Shown here piece after piece: positions 1 to 5,601 of a DNA stretch of 6,693 nt. Below the pieces are notes generated by a model. That model did no database searches and was not told the origin of the DNA. It saw nothing but the letters and a program-made list of their open reading frames with translations. Both the position numbers and the translations under genes were made by a program. The stretch lies in the NCBI GenBank assembly GCA_945906915.1, contig CAMDSI010000118.1:1-6693 (forward strand). Reading direction: 5' to 3'. The stretch comes from Spirosoma fluviale (GTDB lineage Bacteria; Bacteroidota; Bacteroidia; Cytophagales; Spirosomataceae). Positions within the stretch are counted from its first letter, which is position 1, and the number at the start of each line of letters is the position of its first letter.

Positions 1-77
1 GGCGGATTCAATTCAAACTCTGGTAGATGTGTGGTGTCTACTGTAACTAAGAACCCGTTATCAACTGCTTCTGTCAT
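1..77 (-). CDS. apaG: Probable ApaG family protein, N-terminal fragment cut by window edge
   Basis: The minus strand is open from an ATG at 77-75 to the window edge, giving 25 complete codons. The peptide begins MTEAVDNGFLVTVDTTHLPE and continues F-E-L-N-P. The pattern of a short lead, 'G-hydrophobic-x-V-x-V', a T/E residue, then 'P-E/D-F/Y-x-x-N/S-P' fits the N-terminus of ApaG, a small protein (usually about 125-130 residues) with a fibronectin-III-like fold, linked in E. coli to Co2+/Mg2+ tolerance. The start is well fixed: reading upstream in frame there is no other ATG before an in-frame stop at 116-114, and the codons just before it are A-rich (AAAAAG), as is usual for Bacteroidota leaders. 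It diverges from ung with 15 bp between the two start codons. The family call rests on a short resemblance only, with the diagnostic core of ApaG outside the window. Confidence 0.5.
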   Translation of the reverse strand, partial: MTEAVDNGFLVTVDTTHLPEFELNP

Positions 78-92
78 CTTTTTACTAGTATA

Positions 93-782
93 ATGAGTAA
101 TATCAATGTAAAATTAGTGGATTCTTTGAATAATGATTGGGAAAAGGTGTTGTATTCCTCTTTTTCAGCCACTTATTTTCAAGAATTAATTCAGTTTCTA
201 GATACTGAAATTGCCACGCACGAGATATTCCCATCGGCTAAGCTCATTTTCTCCGCCTTCCAACATAGTTCTTTTCATAAAACTAAAGTGGTGATTATCG
301 GGCAAGATCCTTACCATGGACCAGGACAGGCTCAAGGTTTATCATTTTCAGTTCCTCCCAATTTTCCACTGCCTCCGTCACTTAGGAATATCTATAAAGA
401 ATTATATAATGACCTGAAAGTGATTCGAATGAATGGCGATCTAAGCCCTTGGGCAAATCAAGGTGTTTTATTATTAAATGCGGTCTTGACGGTTCGTTCA
501 GGTGAACCCGGATCTCATGCGAAAAGAGGTTGGGAGAAGTTTACAGAAGAGGTAATCAGTCAACTAAGTCAAGAAAAAGAATCTGTCGTATTTGTTTTGT
601 GGGGGGCTTATGCTCAAAAATTAGCCAAACACATTGATTCACAGAAGCATTTAATTATTCAAGCAGCGCATCCGTCTCCCTTATCGGCTAATAGAGGTGG
701 ATTCTTTGGAACGAAGCCTTTTTCTAAGATTAATCAATACCTAGTGGAAACCGGGCATGAGGTGATAGATTGGGGAGTATAA
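93..782 (+). CDS. ung: Uracil-DNA glycosylase, family 1
   Basis: This enzyme removes uracil from DNA after cytosine deamination or dUMP incorporation and starts base excision repair; it acts as a soluble monomer. At 229 residues it matches the family length and is complete. The water-activating motif GQDPYHGPGQ lies at 70-79 with catalytic Asp72, and Tyr75 is the residue that excludes thymine. Phe85 (in LSFSV) is the uracil-stacking position. LLLN at 126-129 supplies the uracil-binding Asn129, and HPSPLS at 193-198 supplies catalytic His193. The protein ends in the typical 'IDW' plus two residues. The segment after the Leu-intercalation loop reads NRGGFFG, one glycine more than E. coli and human (RGFFG). 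The start at 93 has no Shine-Dalgarno, but the N-terminal length agrees with homologues. No clear -7 box is visible upstream; any promoter must lie inside the divergent gene. It is convergent with the DUF4286 gene downstream. Confidence 0.97.
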   Translation: MSNINVKLVDSLNNDWEKVLYSSFSATYFQELIQFLDTEIATHEIFPSAKLIFSAFQHSSFHKTKVVIIGQDPYHGPGQAQGLSFSVPPNFPLPPSLRNIYKELYNDLKVIRMNGDLSPWANQGVLLLNAVLTVRSGEPGSHAKRGWEKFTEEVISQLSQEKESVVFVLWGAYAQKLAKHIDSQKHLIIQAAHPSPLSANRGGFFGTKPFSKINQYLVETGHEVIDWGV

Positions 783-883
783 GGAGAGTTGAGATAAGAG
801 AGTATAGATATTGTAAATGGTAAGTGGTAAATGGAAAATTCTCTACTCTATTATCTCTACTCTATTATCTCTACTCTCTTCAG
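783..883. repeat. Heptad (7-bp) repeat tract between ung and DUF4286 gene
   Basis: From the base after the ung stop codon the sequence can be cut into successive 7-mers in one continuous phase for about 98 bp. Three blocks are seen. The first is purine-rich (GAGAGTT, GAGATAA, GAGAGTA, TAGATAT). The middle is TAAATGG, TAAGTGG, TAAATGG (815-835). The third alternates TCTACTC (842-848, 856-862, 870-876) with TATTATC (849-855, 863-869) and is roughly the reverse complement of the first block. The third block is a 14-bp tandem repeat of about 2.7 copies and runs into the 3' end of the minus-strand coding sequence that stops at 857. No transposase or open reading frame is associated. The layout recalls the short tandem heptamer repeats known from filamentous cyanobacteria, but no homology is claimed. 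Confidence 0.75.
784..878. terminator. Imperfect 27-bp inverted repeat, possible terminator-like hairpin at convergent junction
   Basis: The arm at 784-810 matches the reverse complement of 852-878 at 24 of 27 positions, leaving a loop of 41 bases. Transcribed from either side, RNA here could fold into a long stem at the meeting point of the ung transcript and the convergent DUF4286 transcript. There is no U-run after either arm, so it is not a canonical intrinsic terminator; stem-only termination or mRNA 3'-end protection is possible. The left arm lies wholly between the genes, while most of the right arm lies inside the last codons of the DUF4286 gene. The stem is built from the heptad blocks themselves, so it may be a by-product of repeat inversion and not a selected terminator. 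Confidence 0.4.
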
Positions 884-1165
884 CTGACTTGGAAAAAAGA
901 CAAACTGATTCGCAAATTCTTTTTGGAAAAATCCGGATACAATTCCTTCGATAAATTCTTGTTGTGAGTCTTCCATTTCAGGCAACCAACATTGCAAAGA
1001 AAAGCCTTTTGAGTCTGGCTCTTGGTGTGAAGTGATTTCGAAAAGATAGATTTGACTAACGAAGTTTTGCTTCTCGATTTCAGGCATTAGGACTGTTTTT
1101 AATGCTCGTAATGCAGAATCAGTGATACTTGGTTCGAAAAATAAAGAAATATTATACTGTATCAT
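857..1165 (-). CDS. DUF4286 family small protein
   Basis: A 102-residue soluble protein without signal peptide or membrane segment. The opening MIQYNISLFFEPSI, a strand followed by an acidic helix with 'MPEIEK', and the later 'FSLQCWLP' strand match the DUF4286 family, small proteins common in Bacteroidota whose predicted alternating strand-helix layout suggests a ferredoxin-like alpha/beta fold. The biochemical function is unknown. Its ATG overlaps the stop codon of the upstream oxidoreductase gene in an ATGA arrangement (1165-1162), so translation is probably coupled and both are likely made from one mRNA. The last six codons (R-V-E-I-I-E) and the TAG stop at 859-857 are written in the heptad tandem repeat described at 783-883, so the natural C-terminus may have been altered by repeat growth. 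Whether it works with the oxidoreductase or is only co-transcribed cannot be told from sequence. Confidence 0.85.
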   Translation of the reverse strand: MIQYNISLFFEPSITDSALRALKTVLMPEIEKQNFVSQIYLFEITSHQEPDSKGFSLQCWLPEMEDSQQEFIEGIVSGFFQKEFANQFVFFPSQLKRVEIIE

Positions 1166-4104
1166 TTTAGGGCGTTATAAAGTATTTCTGCCGTATGGAA
1201 TCCTGTTTGTTCGATTCCATCTTTGATTTGATGTCGACAGGAGGTTCCATTGCTAGCGATGATGCTTTTAATAGGCTTGTTAAGCAATCGTGGAAATAAG
1301 ACAAGGTTCGCGATTTGTTGCGATAATTTGTAATGTTTCTTCTCATAGCCAAAAGATCCGGCCATACCGCAGCATCCTGTAGGCAATAATTCCACCTCAT
1401 ATTGATCAGGAATACTTAGAGCGATACGTGTGGCACTTAATCCGGCAATCGATTTTTGATGGCAATGGCCATGTAAAAGAATTTTCTGTTGCTTACCATG
1501 GAAGGCGTTTTTTGAAATCTTATTTGCCTTAAACTCGCGCGCGATAAATTCATCGATTAATAAGCAATTGGGCTTTAATATTTCAGCTTGCTCTCGTTTT
1601 TCCGAGTCGACTAAGGCTGGTATTTCATCCCGAAAAGTTAATAGTGCACTGGGTTCGATTCCGATAAGTGGATGTTCTAGTGAAATCAATGGGTATAATT
1701 TATCGACATTGGCATTTGCTAAAGCTTTCGCCTCTACCAGCATTCCTTTGGAAATAAAACTTCTACCTGAAATGATTCCGCTAGGAATGGTGACACCGTA
1801 GCCTAATTTATTTAAGAGCTTTATCGTCTTTTGGCCTAAAGGAACTTCGTTATAATTAGTAAATTCATCTGCAAAAAGATAAACTAAGCCATTTTTGAAA
1901 TTATTTTGCGGATTTTTTTTAGAATAACGATGAAACCAGGATTCTAAACTAGTGAATTGAACTGGCGGAAGACTTCTTTCAAAGGAGAAGCCCATGGCAT
2001 ATTTGATAATCGAAGCAGTAAGGGGAAATTCCACTATAAAATTATACATAGGCGCCACATAGCTCGCATAGCGTTGTAGAGTAGGGAAGTGCCCGATTAG
2101 TTTAGTGCGAATAGGAACCCCATTTTGTACATAGGATTGTTGTAAAGTTTCTGCCTTTAACTTTCCCATATCCACGCCAGAGGGACATTCGGTTTGACAA
2201 CCTTTACAGGAAAGGCATAAATCAAGGATTTCGTGAAGGGCAGGGTTTGTAAATGTTTCTTCTTTCGGTGAGTTTAATAATTGCCTTAGCATATTAGCGC
2301 GGGCTCTAGTAGAATCCTTTTCTTGCAAGGTTGCCATATAACTAGGGCACATCGTCCCTCCGCTAAGGGCAGTTTTTTTGCAATCCCCTGAACCAGAACA
2401 TTTTTCAGCTAATCCCAACGGGTTTTTCCAAACACCATAATCGAAGAAATAAGTCGGCTCAGTTTTACTTGAATCGCTAAATCGTAAGGCGGTATCCATC
2501 GCCGGAGTATCCGTTATTTTTCCCTTATTGAATAGGTTATGAGGGTCAAATACCTGCTTTATTTCTTTGAATAAGGCATAAACATCTTCTCCCATCAATT
2601 GAGGAATAAATTCACCCCGTAAACGACCATCCCCGTGTTCGCCACTTAAGGAACCGTTGTATTTCTTCAGTATCTCAACCGTCTCAGTTAATAAGGTTCT
2701 AAAAAGCTTAATTCCTTCCGCACTTTTTAAATTAATAAACGGCTCAATATGTAGTTCTCCAGCACCGGCATGTGCATAATAGGCTGCCTTAGTTTGGTGT
2801 TTTTTTAATAATTGCTGTATCTCTGCGATATAGGCTGGTAAATCCAGCGGGTCTACGGCACAATCTTCAATCAAATTTACGGGCTGCGTGTCGCCCTCAA
2901 GATTTCGAATTAGACCTAATCCCGCTTTTCTGATGTCCCAACCTTTATTAATATCAGGTCCCCACAATGTAGGGTAAGCATAGCCTAATTTTTGTTTTTT
3001 ACATGATTGAATCAGGGTGGAAACTTTGTTTTCTAGGTCCTGGTGATCATTACCTCGTAATTCAACCAGTAGGATGGCTGCGGGTTTACCCTCTATGAAA
3101 TCTCGGTCTTTTTCGAAATTTGGGTGCCCCTCTGTGAAGGATAAAATATAGTCATCCACTAATTCTGAGGCGAGAATGGGGTGTTGTAAGGCTTCAATGT
3201 TTACCTGCAATGATTCTTGTAAACTAGTGCAATGAATACAAATTAGGGCTACTTCTGGTTCCGGAAGGTCAATGAGGTTTAATTTCATCGAATGAACAAC
3301 GGCCAAAGTGCCTTCTGAACCTGCGATTAATTTGGACAAATTAAATGGTTCCCCGTTTTCAGAAAAAGGCTGCATGTCTACAAGCGCATCTAAGGCATAA
3401 CCGGTATTTCGTCTAGTAATCGATTTTTTAGGGAATTTCTCCTTTATCAGCGTCTGAATCTCTGGATTATTCAACATTCGGTGAATTTCTCGGTAGATTT
3501 TTCCTTCTAAATTTTGAAGCGTCGTCTTATGATAAAATTCTTCGCGACTTAGGGGATGGGTATGAATCTCTGTGCCGTCAGCTAAAAATGCGCGTGTTTC
3601 TAAGATATGATCTCGTACATTTCCCCACACAATACTATGTAAACCACAACTATTATTCCCTAGCATTCCTCCTAAAAGTGCGCGGTTTGCAGTGGAAGTT
3701 TCTGGGCCAAAAAACAAATCAGCCGATGCTAGGTGTTTATTTAAATCATCCCGAACTATTCCAGGTTCTATCCAAACACTTTTTTCTTTTCTGTTTAATG
3801 AAATAACTTTTCCTAAAGCAGACGAAATTTCCATCACAATTCCATCGCCCACCACTTGCCCTGCTAAGGAAGTACCAGCACCCCTGGGAATTAAACTTGT
3901 CTTAGTTTGTGCTGCAAACAGAATGAGTCTTTTGATATCTTTCGAAGTGGCCGGAATAGCTACTGCAGCTGGTTTTACTTCATAAACAGAGGCATCTGTA
4001 GCATATATACGTTTAGCAATTTGCGAGGATTGGCTCTCGTCAAAAAACAATTGACCTTCAAAATGGTCTTTCAACAAACGTACTTCGTAATTGCTCCAGC
4101 TCAT
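1162..4104 (-). CDS. FAD-binding and Fe-S cluster D-2-hydroxyacid dehydrogenase (GlcD-GlpC type fusion, YdiJ-like)
   Basis: A 980-residue fusion of a flavin dehydrogenase and an electron-transfer module. Residues about 40-280 form the PCMH-type FAD domain: PRGAGTSLAGQ at 73-83, GPETS with GGMLGNNSCG at 133-154, and AGSEGTL at 261-267. The FAD-oxidase C-terminal domain follows to about 530. His445, His452 and Glu489 (in HAGAGELH and SGEHGDG) match the metal-site residues of D-2-hydroxyglutarate and D-lactate dehydrogenases. Cys569, Cys575 and Cys586 form one probable Fe-S site, and Cys630, Cys633, Cys636 and Cys640-Pro a 4Fe-4S site. The C-terminal cysteine-rich domain has HGHCHQK at 878-884 and GCCGMAGSFG at 910-919. 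E. coli YdiJ (about 1018 residues) shares this plan and oxidises D-2-hydroxyglutarate; D-lactate is the other likely substrate, with electrons passed to a quinone or carrier. ATG at 4104 follows an AGGA close to the start. A weak -7-like box (TAAGATTG, 4144-4137) lies upstream. It is coupled to the DUF4286 gene by a 4-bp overlap. Confidence 0.9.
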   Translation of the reverse strand: MSWSNYEVRLLKDHFEGQLFFDESQSSQIAKRIYATDASVYEVKPAAVAIPATSKDIKRLILFAAQTKTSLIPRGAGTSLAGQVVGDGIVMEISSALGKVISLNRKEKSVWIEPGIVRDDLNKHLASADLFFGPETSTANRALLGGMLGNNSCGLHSIVWGNVRDHILETRAFLADGTEIHTHPLSREEFYHKTTLQNLEGKIYREIHRMLNNPEIQTLIKEKFPKKSITRRNTGYALDALVDMQPFSENGEPFNLSKLIAGSEGTLAVVHSMKLNLIDLPEPEVALICIHCTSLQESLQVNIEALQHPILASELVDDYILSFTEGHPNFEKDRDFIEGKPAAILLVELRGNDHQDLENKVSTLIQSCKKQKLGYAYPTLWGPDINKGWDIRKAGLGLIRNLEGDTQPVNLIEDCAVDPLDLPAYIAEIQQLLKKHQTKAAYYAHAGAGELHIEPFINLKSAEGIKLFRTLLTETVEILKKYNGSLSGEHGDGRLRGEFIPQLMGEDVYALFKEIKQVFDPHNLFNKGKITDTPAMDTALRFSDSSKTEPTYFFDYGVWKNPLGLAEKCSGSGDCKKTALSGGTMCPSYMATLQEKDSTRARANMLRQLLNSPKEETFTNPALHEILDLCLSCKGCQTECPSGVDMGKLKAETLQQSYVQNGVPIRTKLIGHFPTLQRYASYVAPMYNFIVEFPLTASIIKYAMGFSFERSLPPVQFTSLESWFHRYSKKNPQNNFKNGLVYLFADEFTNYNEVPLGQKTIKLLNKLGYGVTIPSGIISGRSFISKGMLVEAKALANANVDKLYPLISLEHPLIGIEPSALLTFRDEIPALVDSEKREQAEILKPNCLLIDEFIAREFKANKISKNAFHGKQQKILLHGHCHQKSIAGLSATRIALSIPDQYEVELLPTGCCGMAGSFGYEKKHYKLSQQIANLVLFPRLLNKPIKSIIASNGTSCRHQIKDGIEQTGFHTAEILYNALK

Positions 4105-4216
4105 AATTCCTAAAGGAAAAGTGAAATTACAAAATCCAATCTTACCTTCATATTGCCATTCAAAGTTTATACGCTCTGTTCATAAAAAGGAAGCGTAATT
4201 CTAGGGATAAATTTTC

Positions 4217-4224
4217 TAAATTTG
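4217..4224 (+). promoter_or_regulatory. Putative -7 promoter element of the ABC permease gene
   Basis: The octamer TAAATTTG fits the Bacteroidota housekeeping -7 consensus TAnnTTTG at all six fixed positions. It lies 17 bp before the permease start codon, which would give a short leader of about a dozen bases. No TTG or TTTG stands at the expected -33 spacing of about 19 bp, so the match is to one half of the promoter only. The element sits in the 137-bp divergent gap shared with the oxidoreductase gene. Confidence 0.5.
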
Positions 4225-4241
4225 AGTTCTAGCAAAATCCT

Positions 4242-5477
4242 ATGAAGTTTCTAATTCAAGTTTACGAGAGTTTAATTTTTGCCTACCAGGCATTGCGTTC
4301 GAATATTTTAAGAACCACCTTGTCATTATTGGGCGTGAGTGTTGGGATTTTCGCCATCGTTGCCGTATTTACTGCGGTCGATTCCTTGAATAAGAACATT
4401 CGTTCAGAGATTGATTCCTTTGCCGGGTCGGGTGTATTGTATGTGGGTAAATGGCCTTGGATCATGCAAAACAATTATCCCTGGTGGAAATACTTGAATC
4501 GTCCGGAGATGAAATATACGGAGTTTCAATTCTTGAAGGATAATTTAAAATCAGCTAAAGCCATTGCCATTATTGATAATGGCCGGTCAGCGTCTGCTGC
4601 TCGGGGTAGTTCAAGTATGGACGTAAACATGACGGGAGCAAGTTATGATTACAATCAAATCACGAGTGTTCCGGTACAATTTGGTCGTTATTTTCTACCT
4701 ATTGAGTCAGAAAACGCCTTGAATGTGGTTATCATTGGTTCCAAAGTTTCTGAAAATCTTCAAGCCGTTGTCGGTGATCAAATTAAATTAAATGGAATTA
4801 AATTTCAGGTCATTGGAATAATTGAGAAAAAGGGGAATGATATGTTGGGATTTGGAGGAACACCAGATGAAAAAGTTTTTATTCCTTACTCCACCTTCTC
4901 TGCTGTATTTCAAAAAGATAGACCTTCTCCTGACATCGCTATTAAGGCTTTAGATGATGATTTAGGTCAGGAGAATTTGGAAGGCGAAGTGACTGGTTTG
5001 CTACGTTCCTTGCGTTCTATCAAACCCAAGCAAGAAAGTAGTTTTTCAGTTAATAGATTAGATGGTTTGAATCAATTTTTTGACGGAATTTTCGCAGCTC
5101 TTAATGTAGCAGGAGCCTTGATTGCTGTTTTCTCCTTATTGGTAGGCGGTTTTGGAATAGCTAATATCATGTTCGTATCGGTCAAAGAACGGACCAACAT
5201 TATTGGTATACAAAAATCGCTAGGAGCGAAAAATTATTTTATTCTTTTTCAATTCCTTTTTGAGGCAGTATTCTTAAGCTTAATAGGAGGAATAGTGGGC
5301 ATTGGATTAGTCGTCTTACTCACCCTAATACCGCAAGATGCCTTACCATTAATATTATCCATGAAAAACATCGTGACTGGTTTATTTATTTCCAGCTTTA
5401 TTGGAATTCTTTCTGGTATTATACCTGCTTGGGTGGCGGCTAAAATGGACCCAGTACTCGCCATTCGATCTAAATAA
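4242..5477 (+). CDS. ABC transporter permease, MacB/FtsX type
   Basis: A 411-residue inner-membrane protein with the four-helix MacB-like layout. A short cytoplasmic amphipathic N-terminus (FAYQALRSNILRTTLSLLGV) leads to TM1 at about 25-46. A large extracytoplasmic MacB_PCD domain spans about 47-284, and TM2, TM3 and TM4 follow at about 285-310, 333-363 and 375-400. The cytoplasmic loop KERTNIIGIQKSLGAK at 315-330 is the coupling-helix signature of this superfamily, and the C-terminus DPVLAIRSK is the usual 'P-hydrophobic-A-hydrophobic-R' ending. Members move lipoproteins, peptides or antibiotics, or transmit force across the envelope; the cargo here is unknown. The early periplasmic part carries a tryptophan-rich stretch (KWPW at 70-73, PWWKYLNRP at 80-88). 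No ATP-binding subunit or membrane fusion protein is encoded in the window, so the ATPase partner must be elsewhere. The gene appears monocistronic: its own -7 box before it, a terminator after it. Confidence 0.92.
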   Translation: MKFLIQVYESLIFAYQALRSNILRTTLSLLGVSVGIFAIVAVFTAVDSLNKNIRSEIDSFAGSGVLYVGKWPWIMQNNYPWWKYLNRPEMKYTEFQFLKDNLKSAKAIAIIDNGRSASAARGSSSMDVNMTGASYDYNQITSVPVQFGRYFLPIESENALNVVIIGSKVSENLQAVVGDQIKLNGIKFQVIGIIEKKGNDMLGFGGTPDEKVFIPYSTFSAVFQKDRPSPDIAIKALDDDLGQENLEGEVTGLLRSLRSIKPKQESSFSVNRLDGLNQFFDGIFAALNVAGALIAVFSLLVGGFGIANIMFVSVKERTNIIGIQKSLGAKNYFILFQFLFEAVFLSLIGGIVGIGLVVLLTLIPQDALPLILSMKNIVTGLFISSFIGILSGIIPAWVAAKMDPVLAIRSK

Positions 5478-5490
5478 AGAATATAAATAT

Positions 5491-5539
5491 GACACTGTCT
5501 ACTGATTACTGTCTACTGACTACTGTATACTGTCTACTG
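5491..5539. repeat. Heptad tandem repeat, seven copies of nnTACTG
   Basis: Starting 13 bp after the permease stop codon there are seven contiguous 7-mers: GACACTG, TCTACTG, ATTACTG, TCTACTG, ACTACTG, TATACTG, TCTACTG. Six end in TACTG and the first in CACTG; the variation falls mainly in the first two bases. The tract contains no self-complementary arms and no reading frame of its own. It lies between the permease stop and the shared terminator, so it would be in the permease mRNA 3' untranslated region. Its TCTACTG unit differs by one base from TCTACTC in the repeat tract at 842-876. Confidence 0.8.
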
Positions 5540-5551
5540 AAATATTGACAT

Positions 5552-5591
5552 AAAAAAGCCTCTCCTAAATGAATAGGAGAGGCTTTTTTTT
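5552..5591. terminator. Bidirectional intrinsic terminator between permease and mdh
   Basis: A perfect 15-bp stem pairs 5552-5566 with 5575-5589 around an 8-base loop (AAATGAAT). The stem core is AGCCTCTCCT/AGGAGAGGCT, flanked by six A on the left and eight T on the right, so transcripts from both directions end in a GC-containing hairpin plus U-run. It stands 74 bp after the permease stop and 10 bp after the mdh stop (in the mdh reading direction), serving both convergent genes. Confidence 0.93.
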
Positions 5592-5601
5592 ACAGTTTTA
5601 C

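Noticed and set aside
36..47. GTCTACTGTAAC in the probable apaG start region resembles the TCTACTG heptads.
   Set aside because: It is a single copy inside a coding frame with no neighbouring heptads; a chance match is the simplest explanation.
1167..1400. Minus-strand alternative frame of 77 codons inside the 3' part of the oxidoreductase gene.
   Set aside because: It shares the strand but not the frame of a gene whose CCG domain is intact here; no evidence for a frameshift or dual coding.
3588..4113. Three plus-strand open frames antisense to the N-terminal part of the large oxidoreductase gene.
   Set aside because: They lie over the conserved FAD domain, overlap one another in different frames and show no recognisable domain.
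4137..4164. Possible promoter for the oxidoreductase gene: TAAGATTG (4144-4137) with TTTG (4164-4161) upstream on the minus strand.
   Set aside because: The -7 box has one mismatch and the spacer is 16 bp, shorter than the usual 17-23, so it is not listed as a feature.
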